NCBI GenBank assembly: GCA_026645635.1
Contig: JAPKMV010000126.1
Span: 1-8,238 of the forward strand
From: Caldilineaceae bacterium
GTDB taxonomy: Bacteria > Chloroflexota > Anaerolineae > Caldilineales > Caldilineaceae
DNA: 8,238 bases
Direction of reading: 5' to 3'
The notes beneath the pieces were generated by a model. That model saw only the letters and a list, made by a program, of their open reading frames with translations. It did not search any database and was not told where the DNA came from. The translations under genes were made by a program, and so were the position numbers. Of the stretch, positions 1-6,369 are shown one piece after another. Position 1 is the first letter of the stretch. Every line of letters starts with the position of its first letter.

Positions 1-1262
1 CCCGCGGGGCAGCGCCGATGCGCCGCGTCACCGGTGGCTTTCCCTCCTTCGCCGGCTACGGCGTGACCAAGCTCTGGCCGTGGCTGCGCAAGACTGGCGG
101 CATTCCCGGTCTCTCCGGCAAGGATGCCATCGCCCACATTCTCTTTCTCCAGGCAGCATACCCAGAACTCTATGCACGCACCCACAAATTCCTGGAGCCA
201 AAGGATTATCTCAACCACAAGCTGACGGGTCGTTTTGCCGCCACGGTGGAGTCGATCACCCTGCACTGGGTGACGGACAATCGCGACATTCACAATGTGC
301 GCTACGACGATCAACTGCTGCGCATGGTGGGTGTGGCGCGGGAGAAACTGCCCGACCTGGTGCGCGCCGTGGATGTACTCGGCCCCTTGACGCCAACCGC
401 GGCCGCCGATCTGGGGTTGGGCGAGCATGTGCAGGTCATCGGCGGGACGCCCGACATCCACTCCGCGGCGGTCGGCTCCGGCGCCGTGGACGATTATGCG
501 GCCCACAGTTACATCGGCACCTCGGGTTGGCTGAGCTGCCACGTTCCCTTCAAGAAGACCGATATCGTCCACAACATGGCTGCGCTGCCATCGGCGATCC
601 CTGGGCGCTATCTGCTGATCAACGAGCATGAGGTGGCCGGCGCCGCGCTCACCTTTCTGCGCGACAACGTCTTCTTCGCCGACGACGACCTGCTTCCTGG
701 CGCGCCGCAGGTTGACGCCTACGCCCGTCTCGACGCGCTGGCCGCGGTCACAGCGCCGGGCAGCGGCAAGGTGATCTTTACGCCCTGGCTGCATGGCGAA
801 CGTTCGCCGGTGGACGACCCCACCCTGCGCGGGGGATGGCACAACCTCAGCCTGCGCACCACCCGCGGCGATCTGGTGCGCAGCGTCTACGAGGGCGTTG
901 CCTTCAATACGTGCTGGTTGCTGCCCCACGTCGAGAAGTTTGCTGGCCGGCCGTTGGAAAGCGTGCGGCTTGTGGGCGGCGGCGCGCGTTCGGATGTCTG
1001 GTGCCAGATTCACGCCGATGTGCTCCAGCGGCCGGTGCTGCAAGTTGCCGATCCGCTGCACACCAACACGCGGGGCGCGGCCTACCTGGCAGCGGTGGGG
1101 CTGGGTTACATGGACCTGCACGACCTGGGGGCGCAGGCGCCGATCCGTGCCACCTACACGCCGCGCCGCGAACTGTCCGCACTCTATGCTGAACTCATGG
1201 GCGAGTTCGAGGAAATCTACCGGAAGACGCACGGCGTTTATCGCCGACTGAATCGTGAGTGA
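1..1262 (+). CDS. FGGY-family carbohydrate kinase (xylulokinase-like), 5'-truncated by window edge
   Basis: This is an ATP-dependent sugar kinase of the FGGY family, which phosphorylates a pentulose or related sugar in the cytoplasm. The frame is open to the window's left edge (first full codon at 3). An ATG at 18 exists but is probably internal, because family members are near 500 residues and about 110 N-terminal residues are missing. Counting from that ATG, a xylulokinase-like PKDYL stretch lies at 61-65. Asp146 in GGTPD is the likely catalytic base, GTSG at 167-170 starts the ATP-binding half, HGERSP is at 259-264, and GGGARS at 320-325 is the typical nucleotide-site loop. The C-terminus looks complete and ends at TGA 1260-1262. 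The lyase gene follows 70 bases later on the same strand, so the two may be co-transcribed. Family assignment is firm. The sugar substrate cannot be read from the sequence; xylulokinase is only the closest familiar type. Confidence 0.9.
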   Translation, partial: RGAAPMRRVTGGFPSFAGYGVTKLWPWLRKTGGIPGLSGKDAIAHILFLQAAYPELYARTHKFLEPKDYLNHKLTGRFAATVESITLHWVTDNRDIHNVRYDDQLLRMVGVAREKLPDLVRAVDVLGPLTPTAAADLGLGEHVQVIGGTPDIHSAAVGSGAVDDYAAHSYIGTSGWLSCHVPFKKTDIVHNMAALPSAIPGRYLLINEHEVAGAALTFLRDNVFFADDDLLPGAPQVDAYARLDALAAVTAPGSGKVIFTPWLHGERSPVDDPTLRGGWHNLSLRTTRGDLVRSVYEGVAFNTCWLLPHVEKFAGRPLESVRLVGGGARSDVWCQIHADVLQRPVLQVADPLHTNTRGAAYLAAVGLGYMDLHDLGAQAPIRATYTPRRELSALYAELMGEFEEIYRKTHGVYRRLNRE

Positions 1263-1267
1263 GTGGG

Positions 1268-1312
1268 TGAGAGGGTGAGGGGGTGAGGCTTGTTCACCCT
1301 CTCACCCTCTCA
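1268..1312. repeat. Hairpin of inverted GAGGGTGA-type tandem units between kinase and lyase genes
   Basis: Positions 1268-1286 and 1294-1312 are inverted copies, 18 of 19 bases matching. The one mismatch would be a G-U pair in RNA, and the loop is 7 bases. Each arm is itself a short tandem array of GAGGGTGA-like units on one strand and TCACCCTC on the other. It lies 5 bases after the kinase stop and 8 bases before the lyase Shine-Dalgarno sequence. No T-run follows, so a classical intrinsic terminator is not supported. It could stabilise a processed transcript end, modulate lyase translation, or simply be a dispersed intergenic repeat. Confidence 0.75.
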
Positions 1313-1320
1313 TCACCAAA

Positions 1321-1326
1321 GGAAGG
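1321..1326 (+). promoter_or_regulatory. Shine-Dalgarno GGAAGG setting a GTG start for the lyase
   Basis: GGAAGG sits 6 bases before GTG 1333-1335. An ATG at 1331-1333 overlaps this GTG but opens a different, non-conserved frame. The conserved lyase frame is entered only through the GTG, so the gene uses GTG despite the overlapping ATG. Confidence 0.7.
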
Positions 1327-1332
1327 TGAGAT

Positions 1333-2835
1333 GTGTCCAAACTCAACGCGGCTCTCGGCCGCATCAATCCGAAGTTGGCGGCGCGGGTGGAGCGCGGGCT
1401 GCGGCGCGTGCCGTTCGTGCGCAACCTGCTCGAACAGCAGTACAGCAGCATCGTCGGCGACCTGGATGCGTCGCTCCACCCCTACCGGGGCCGGCTGCCC
1501 AGCTATCCGCGTCTGCCGAAAACGGGACGCAGCCGCGCCGACATCCTGGCCGAGATGGAGATGCTTCAGGCGGAAGAGCAGCAGCGCTGGCGCGACGGCT
1601 ATGTCTCCGGCGCGGTCTACCACGGCGACGCTGGCCACATCGACTTTCTCAATCGGGTCTACGCGCTCAACGCGCAGAGCAACCCGCTCCATTTCGACCT
1701 CTGGCCCAGCACGGTGAAATACGAGGCCGAGATCGTGGCCATGACCGCGCACATGCTGGGTGCGGGGGAAACCAGCGGTCCCATCGTTGGCACGGTGACC
1801 TCCGGCGGGACGGAGAGCATCCTGCTGGCGATGCGCGCCTACCGCGACCGGGCACGGGCGGAGCGGGGTATCGAACGGGCGCAGATCGTGGCGCCGGCCA
1901 GCGCCCATGCCGCGTTCGACAAGGCCGCGCAATACTTCGGCATCGAGTTGGTGCGTGTGCCCGTGGGAGCGGATTACCGCGCCGATGTAGGTGCGATGGC
2001 CGCCGCAATCGGCGAGCAGACCGGCGCACTGGTCGGTTCCGCTCCCTCCTTTCCCCACGGCGCGGTCGACCCGATCCCCGAGCTGGCGGAATTGGCGCAG
2101 GCGCGCGGGGTCGGCCTGCATGTGGACGCCTGTCTTGGCGGCTTTGTGTTGCCTTTTGCCCGCGGGTTGGGCTATGACCTGCCCGACTTCGACTTCCGGC
2201 TGGCGGGCGTCACCTCCATGTCCGCCGATACGCACAAGTATGGTTACGCGGCCAAGGGGACGTCGGTGGTGCTCTACAGGGGCGAGGAGCTGCGCCGCTT
2301 CCAGTATTATGCGGTGGCGGACTGGCCGGGCGGCCTCTACTTCTCGCCCACCTTTGCCGGCAGCCGGCCCGGCGCGCTGAGCGCGGCCTGCTGGGCGGCG
2401 ATGGTCAGCCTGGGCGAAGATGGCTACCGCAGCGCGGCCGCGCGCATCCTGGCGACGGCCAACTGGATCAAGTTCTGGGTGGCGCAAATCCCGGAATTGG
2501 TGGTGCTGGGCGATCCGCTCTTTGTGATTGCCTTTGCGTCGCCCACGCTGGACATCTACCGCGTGCTTGACGCCATGACCCACCGCGGCTGGAGCCTCAA
2601 CGGCCTGCATCGCCCCGCGGCCGTGCATCTCTGTGTGACGCTGCGCCACACAGAGCCGGGCGTGGCGCAGCGCTTCATCGACGACCTGCGCGCCGCCGTG
2701 GCGGAGGTGAAGGCGAATCCGTCCACCACGGGCGGCATGGCGCCGGTTTACGGCATGGCCGCGGCGATGCCCATGCACGGCGTGGTGGAGGACATGCTCA
2801 AGCGGGTGGTGGATGCGCTGTATCGGGTGGAGTGA
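1333..2835 (+). CDS. PLP-dependent sphingosine-1-phosphate lyase family protein
   Basis: This 500-residue enzyme belongs to the group II PLP decarboxylase fold, S1P lyase branch. Known members cleave a phosphorylated long-chain amino alcohol into an aldehyde and phosphoethanolamine. Visible signatures are SGGTES at 157-162 (cofactor phosphate loop), HVDACLGG at 263-270 with Asp265 facing the pyridine nitrogen, and [13 protein letters not shown] at 297-309 with Lys302 as the Schiff-base lysine. From memory of the Symbiobacterium thermophilum enzyme (about 507 residues), its active-site Tyr105, Asn126, His129, His201, Lys311 and Lys317 correspond here to Tyr96, Asn117, His120, His192, Lys302 and Lys308, at a constant offset of nine. 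There is no N-terminal membrane helix, unlike the eukaryotic enzymes, so it is probably cytoplasmic. The start is GTG 1333, preceded by GGAAGG. It lies downstream of a sugar kinase and ends 11 bases from a convergent gene. The true substrate could be a different phosphorylated amino compound. Confidence 0.88.
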   Translation: MSKLNAALGRINPKLAARVERGLRRVPFVRNLLEQQYSSIVGDLDASLHPYRGRLPSYPRLPKTGRSRADILAEMEMLQAEEQQRWRDGYVSGAVYHGDAGHIDFLNRVYALNAQSNPLHFDLWPSTVKYEAEIVAMTAHMLGAGETSGPIVGTVTSGGTESILLAMRAYRDRARAERGIERAQIVAPASAHAAFDKAAQYFGIELVRVPVGADYRADVGAMAAAIGEQTGALVGSAPSFPHGAVDPIPELAELAQARGVGLHVDACLGGFVLPFARGLGYDLPDFDFRLAGVTSMSADTHKYGYAAKGTSVVLYRGEELRRFQYYAVADWPGGLYFSPTFAGSRPGALSAACWAAMVSLGEDGYRSAAARILATANWIKFWVAQIPELVVLGDPLFVIAFASPTLDIYRVLDAMTHRGWSLNGLHRPAAVHLCVTLRHTEPGVAQRFIDDLRAAVAEVKANPSTTGGMAPVYGMAAAMPMHGVVEDMLKRVVDALYRVE

Positions 2836-2846
2836 GGGGTGGCGAA

Positions 2847-3107
2847 CTACGGCAACGCTACGCCAGCGTCAGCGCCGTCGTACTCAACCGGTGCATCGCT
2901 CACGGCCATGCCGATGTTGCCAAAATCACTGTATGCCGGGTAGAAATCGGATGGCGATGCAGAGATCAATGCCGCAATCGACTTCGCTGCATCGGCCGCA
3001 CGCATCCCCTTGAAGTACTCGCCTAACGCCTGTGAATCGTAGCCAAACCGCGCGGCGATCTCGTTGCGCACTTGACGCGTTTCACGCACAATTGGATCAT
3101 CCCACAT
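2847..3107 (-). CDS. Small DDPIV-type protein, putative partner (antitoxin) of the PIN protein
   Basis: This is an 86-residue protein beginning MWDDPIVRE. Short proteins with a DDPIV start followed by a helical stretch (here RNEIAARFGYDSQALGEY, roughly residues 14-31) often accompany PIN genes of the YIETSI type. The antitoxin role is therefore inferred from context, and no DNA-binding fold is evident. ATG 3105-3107 is preferred over ATG 3111-3113: AGGAG at 3114-3118 touches the first ATG but lies a normal 6 bases before the second. With this start the gene overlaps the end of the PIN gene by 11 bases, implying translational coupling. The C-terminal third, from about residue 50, looks low in predicted structure (many Asp, Ala, Gly and Pro) and may be an extension read through after loss of an original stop. 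That point is speculative. Confidence 0.65.
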   Translation of the reverse strand: MWDDPIVRETRQVRNEIAARFGYDSQALGEYFKGMRAADAAKSIAALISASPSDFYPAYSDFGNIGMAVSDAPVEYDGADAGVALP

Positions 3108-3582
3108 GATCATCTCCTAACTCCGCCGGTGTACAGATGATGGGCGGATGATATCCGGCCTCCATACAGACCTGGTTGATGTGCGTGCGCATCGTTGCGT
3201 TAGCAATGTGTTTGTAGTTCCACGTAAGCAGATACTCAATCGAATTCACACATGCCACCGCAATATGTAGCGCGTCCTCGACGGCGTTCTGAGGCACCGC
3301 TGCCTGTTTGACCAACGCTGTTGCCAAGGCGATGGCCGAGTCATTGACTTCGAGGATCGCAATTCCGTGGAGCATTGCTGCACGTCGTTTCGCAGCAGCT
3401 ACATCCCCGCGCAAAGATTCAGTGACAACTACAGTTGAGACGAATAACTGATAGCGGTGGCGCCGGCTGTGCCACCAGTCGGCGGTCAATTGTTGTTGCG
3501 CAAGGACGATCACGTCCCGACTTGGGCGGGAGGCAAGATAGCTCACTATGCTCGTTTCAATGTAAACTGACTGGTGGCTCAT
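3097..3582 (-). CDS. PIN-domain protein, VapC-like putative ribonuclease toxin
   Basis: This is a 161-residue single PIN domain. Known PIN toxins are Mg-dependent ribonucleases that cleave specific RNAs. Acidic residues expected in the metal site are visible: Glu9 in YIETSI near the start (many VapC proteins have Asp here), Glu55 in VVVTESLRGD, and Asp103 in VEDALHIAVA. LLTWNYKHIAN at 118-128 and ICTPAEL near the end match the same PIN subfamily. ATG 3580-3582 is chosen because the domain begins right after it. An in-frame TTG at 3598-3600 would add six residues but overlaps the likely promoter. The partner gene follows with an 11-base overlap, giving toxin-first order. Base composition is clearly more AT-rich than the flanking genes, which suggests separate acquisition. 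The PIN fold is well supported. Toxin activity is inferred from the pair. Confidence 0.85.
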   Translation of the reverse strand: MSHQSVYIETSIVSYLASRPSRDVIVLAQQQLTADWWHSRRHRYQLFVSTVVVTESLRGDVAAAKRRAAMLHGIAILEVNDSAIALATALVKQAAVPQNAVEDALHIAVACVNSIEYLLTWNYKHIANATMRTHINQVCMEAGYHPPIICTPAELGDDHVG

Positions 3583-3588
3583 GCTGCA

Positions 3589-3597
3589 AGTATAACA
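3589..3597 (-). promoter_or_regulatory. Candidate extended -10 promoter giving a leaderless PIN transcript
   Basis: On the minus strand the bases read TGTTATACT, an extended -10 form (TGn then TATACT). Six bases separate the box from the ATG at 3582, which places the expected transcription start at or next to the first base of the start codon. No good -35 hexamer is seen 16-18 bases upstream, as is usual for extended -10 promoters. No strong ribosome binding site precedes this ATG, which fits leaderless initiation. This is a motif-based prediction only. Confidence 0.45.
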
Positions 3598-3776
3598 CAA
3601 CGCACCTCAGCCCACCGGAGCTCGATTTCCCTCTCTTGCCCAAGCCTGATTACAATGAAACGTGTTGGCGCATCACACGCCGGATTCGTTTTTTGGAACG
3701 GGTGTGCCGATTTTTCTGTTCTAGTCATGAGCCGTGTAGCTGTCTGCTCATAATCCATGTCATCCCATCAAACCAC

Positions 3777-3783
3777 AAAGGAG
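3777..3783 (+). promoter_or_regulatory. Strong ribosome binding site AAAGGAG for the lipoprotein
   Basis: AAAGGAG ends 8 bases before ATG 3792-3794. The protein from this ATG begins with a perfect lipoprotein signal peptide. This fixes the start although the same frame is open further upstream to about 3435. Confidence 0.85.
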
Positions 3784-3791
3784 TCAACCAT

Positions 3792-6326
3792 ATGTCGCGA
3801 TTCAGATCAGCCATTCTGTTCATCATCCTGGCATTGGCTGCCTGTGTGGTTGTAGGGTGCCGGCCTGGCCAAAGCGTCGCCCCGACCACACCCACGCCGA
3901 CGCCGCTGCCGACGGCCACGCCCGTGCCTTCACCCGCCGAGGCCTGGGCGCGCATCCAGGCCACCGGCAAGATCGTCGTCGGCACCTCCGCCGACTATCC
4001 GCCCTTTGCGGCCTACAACGAGAACTTCAAGATCGAGGGCTTCGACATTGCCCTGATCGAGGCCATCGGCGAAGAACTGGGGCTGAAAGTGGAGGTGAAG
4101 GACTTCGCCTTCGACGGCCTCGGCGCTGCCATCTTCCTGGGGCAGATCGACGCAGCCATCGCCGCGATCTCGATCACGCCCGAGCGCGACGTCTTGGTCG
4201 ATTTCAGCCAGATCTACTTTGCCAGCGAGGATGCCGCCCTGGCGCGCGCAGACAGCACCATCGGCCAACTGGTCGACGTGCGCGACCTGGCGGCATACAC
4301 GGTGGGTGTCCAGCGCGGCTCGGTGTGGGAGAAGCAGTTACAGGAAGAACTGGTGGACACCGGGCTGATGCCGGCGACCAACCTCTTTACCTTCACCCTG
4401 ATCGACCAGGCAGTTCGCGACCTGCGCGCCGGCCGTGTGGAACTTGTGCTCATGGATCTGCTGCCTGCGCAACATATTGTGCGCGACGGCGGGGTCAAGG
4501 TGGTGGGGCAGGGCTTCCACAAGGAGCGCTACGCCATCGCCGTGCCCAACGACGCCACGGCACTGCAGGACGCGCTCAACGGCGCGCTGGATACGCTGCG
4601 CGCCAAGGGGGTGATCGCCCGACTGCTGCTCGATTACCTCGGCATTCACGAGAGCGTGCTTGTGCCCACGCCGACGCCGCAGCCGACGCCAACGCGCGCC
4701 CCGAACACCCCTGTGCCTGCACCCACCGCCACGGCCACGCGCCCGCCGCTGCCTGCCTGTGTCGACGGTATGGCCTGGGTCGCGGACTTGAGCTACGACG
4801 ACGCCAACATGACCAATCCACCGCAGATGCAGCCGGGCCAGCCTTTCCGCAAGGGGTGGCGTGTGCGCAATTCCGGCACCTGCACCTGGGCGCCGAACTA
4901 CACGCTGCGCTACTTCCAGGGCAACTCGCCCTACGCCAGCATGGGCGGCCAGCCGGTGGCGGTTGGCGCACCCGTGCCGCCGGGCGCGGTCATCGACCTC
5001 TTTGTCAATCTGGTGGCGCCACCCTTCCCGGGCGTCTATCAAGGTTTCTGGCAGATGCACAACAGTGCGCTCGCGCCTTTCGGTCAGCGCATCTGGGTGG
5101 GCATCACCGTAGTTGCGCCGCAACCGACCGCCGCGCCGACGGCCACGCCCTCGCCCAACATCAGGTTCTGGGCGGACAGCACGTCGATTATCGCCGGGCA
5201 ATGCACGACCCTGCGCTGGGATGTCACCAACGTGCGCGAGGTCTATGTCTACGCCGAGGGAGAGAACTGGGCGAGCAACGGTGTGGCCGGACAGGGCAGC
5301 CGCCAGGTCTGTCCGCCGGCAACCACGAACTACTACTTGCGCGCCGTGTTGCTCAACGGCACAGTCGAGACGCGCCAGCAGACGATCACCGTGCAGCCGA
5401 ACACCCAGGCGCCGCAGATCAACCGCTTCACCGTGGAGCCGGATGGCAACGTGCCGATCAACACCTGCGTCACCGTAACCTGGGAGGTCGGCGGCCAGGT
5501 GGACAATGTGCGGCTGTCGCGCAACGGCGGTTCGCTCTGGGATGGCGCGCCGACCCGGGGCAACCTTCAGGACTGCCCGCCGGGGCCGGGTGACTACACC
5601 TATCTGGTCGAGGCGCGCGGGCCGGGCGGGACAAGCAGCGCGACCGACTTTGTGCGCGTCAACGAGCAGCCGCAGCCCGAGCCGCCGTTTATCACCGGCT
5701 TCAACGTCAGCCCGCCCAGCATCCTGATCGGCGAGTGTGTCGTTGCCGCCTGGAGCACGCAGAATGCAGTCTCGACGCGCCTCAGCCGCAACGGCCAGGT
5801 GATACTGGATAGTGGCCCGGTCAATACCAGCAGCGTGCAAGATTGCCCGCCCAACACCGGCCCGGTCACCTATAATCTGGATGCCTTCAACCAGGCCGGC
5901 GCAACGACTTCGCAGCAGACCACCATCGTCGTGCAGGATCGGCCACAGCCCACCCCGCAGCCGCCGGTGATCTACTACTTCAGCAGCGACCGCGATACGG
6001 TCAACATGGGTGAGTGCGTCACGCTCTCATGGAGTTTTGGCGGAGACAGTATCGCCCTGGCGCAATTGTTCCGCAACGGCGAGACGATCTGGTTCGACGT
6101 GCCGGCCAATTCCAGTACGCAGGATTGCCCAACCTCCGGCGACATCGTCTACTACGAACTTCGGGTGGATTCCGAGTTTGGCGGCAGCGCCAGCCAGACG
6201 GTGCAGGTCTTCGTCAACATGATGCCGGGGCCGCTGCCGGAACCGATGCCGCTGCCTGAACCTCTGCCGGATGACCAGCCGGTGCAGCCGGTGCAGCCGA
6301 TTGCGCCGCTGCCGGAGCAGCCTTGA
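3792..6326 (+). CDS. Multidomain lipoprotein: SBP_bac_3 solute-binding domain, NBR1-like Ig domain, four Ig-like repeats
   Basis: This is an 844-residue exported, lipid-anchored protein. Residues 1-23 form a lipoprotein signal (MSRFR, hydrophobic core, lipobox VVGC with Cys23). A Thr/Pro linker follows at 30-48. Residues 51-286 are a family 3 substrate-binding domain: SADYPPF at 66-72, GFDIAL at 83-88, SITPERD at 127-133 with Arg132 where HisJ-type proteins bind the ligand carboxylate, and LVLMD at 218-222 with Asp222 where they bind the amino group. An amino acid or similar ligand is therefore plausible. A second Thr/Pro linker (291-319) leads to an NBR1-like Ig domain (about 320-441, with RVRNSGTCTW at 357-366). 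Four Ig-like repeats (456-810), each with one Cys pair, come next. A Pro-rich tail (811-844) ends the protein. No amino-acid permease or ATPase lies next to it, and the convergent permeases are of the sugar class. It may be an orphan binding protein, a sensor, or a surface-display protein. Confidence 0.9.
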   Translation: MSRFRSAILFIILALAACVVVGCRPGQSVAPTTPTPTPLPTATPVPSPAEAWARIQATGKIVVGTSADYPPFAAYNENFKIEGFDIALIEAIGEELGLKVEVKDFAFDGLGAAIFLGQIDAAIAAISITPERDVLVDFSQIYFASEDAALARADSTIGQLVDVRDLAAYTVGVQRGSVWEKQLQEELVDTGLMPATNLFTFTLIDQAVRDLRAGRVELVLMDLLPAQHIVRDGGVKVVGQGFHKERYAIAVPNDATALQDALNGALDTLRAKGVIARLLLDYLGIHESVLVPTPTPQPTPTRAPNTPVPAPTATATRPPLPACVDGMAWVADLSYDDANMTNPPQMQPGQPFRKGWRVRNSGTCTWAPNYTLRYFQGNSPYASMGGQPVAVGAPVPPGAVIDLFVNLVAPPFPGVYQGFWQMHNSALAPFGQRIWVGITVVAPQPTAAPTATPSPNIRFWADSTSIIAGQCTTLRWDVTNVREVYVYAEGENWASNGVAGQGSRQVCPPATTNYYLRAVLLNGTVETRQQTITVQPNTQAPQINRFTVEPDGNVPINTCVTVTWEVGGQVDNVRLSRNGGSLWDGAPTRGNLQDCPPGPGDYTYLVEARGPGGTSSATDFVRVNEQPQPEPPFITGFNVSPPSILIGECVVAAWSTQNAVSTRLSRNGQVILDSGPVNTSSVQDCPPNTGPVTYNLDAFNQAGATTSQQTTIVVQDRPQPTPQPPVIYYFSSDRDTVNMGECVTLSWSFGGDSIALAQLFRNGETIWFDVPANSSTQDCPTSGDIVYYELRVDSEFGGSASQTVQVFVNMMPGPLPEPMPLPEPLPDDQPVQPVQPIAPLPEQP
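5157..6221 (+). repeat. Four tandem Cys-paired Ig-like repeats within the lipoprotein
   Basis: The repeats cover residues about 456-534, 541-624, 632-715 and 725-809. Each opens with an aromatic-containing strand, then Gly or Thr-x-Cys-x-x-x-x-Trp, and later a Cys-Pro motif before the last strands. The Cys pairs are 471/507, 559/595, 649/685 and 742/779, so the spacing is 36, 36, 36 and 37. Repeats 2-4 share an internal RNG turn and a QDCP motif. Repeat 1 has diverged (VCPP, no RNG turn). One disulfide per domain fits an extracytoplasmic location. The Ig-like fold is inferred from pattern and length, not from a profile match. Confidence 0.75.
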
Positions 6327-6369
6327 GAGACTGTATGTAAAGTCACCGATGGGGCGCCAGCAGTGACCG

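Larger units (their letters stand above)
3583..3791. other. Divergent intergenic region between PIN gene and lipoprotein gene
   Basis: About 209 bases separate two divergent starts. The region is AT-richer than the genes to its right and contains T-tracts at about 3689-3694 and 3711-3715. The minus-strand PIN promoter lies at its left end. For the plus-strand lipoprotein gene, -10-like boxes are present at 3651-3656 (TACAAT) and 3749-3754 (CATAAT). Neither has a convincing -35 at the right spacing, so the promoter is not assigned. The lipoprotein frame stays open through this region by chance. No other gene is supported. Confidence 0.4.

Noticed and set aside
1294..2778. A long open frame on the minus strand opposite the lyase gene (494 codons)
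   Set aside because: It is an antisense shadow of a GC-rich gene. Its protein is His/Arg/Gly-rich with no recognisable motif, and the plus-strand frame has full family motifs.
3667..3694. GGCG...CGCC hairpin followed by a T-run, resembling a terminator
   Set aside because: The stem is only 4 bp and the T-run begins 7 bases after it. No plus-strand gene ends upstream for it to terminate.
3435..3791. Upstream in-frame extension of the lipoprotein gene, overlapping the PIN gene
   Set aside because: Starting here would bury the lipoprotein signal peptide in the interior. The AAAGGAG site and signal sequence both point to ATG 3792.
4338..5840. A 500-codon minus-strand open frame opposite the lipoprotein gene
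   Set aside because: Same antisense effect of GC-rich codon use. It is Arg/His/Ala-rich with no domain, and it lies wholly inside a gene with clear domains.
6276..6302. Short DNA repeat GTGCAGCCG in the lipoprotein 3' end
   Set aside because: It encodes the Pro-Val-Gln repeats of the proline-rich tail. It is coding low complexity rather than a separate element.
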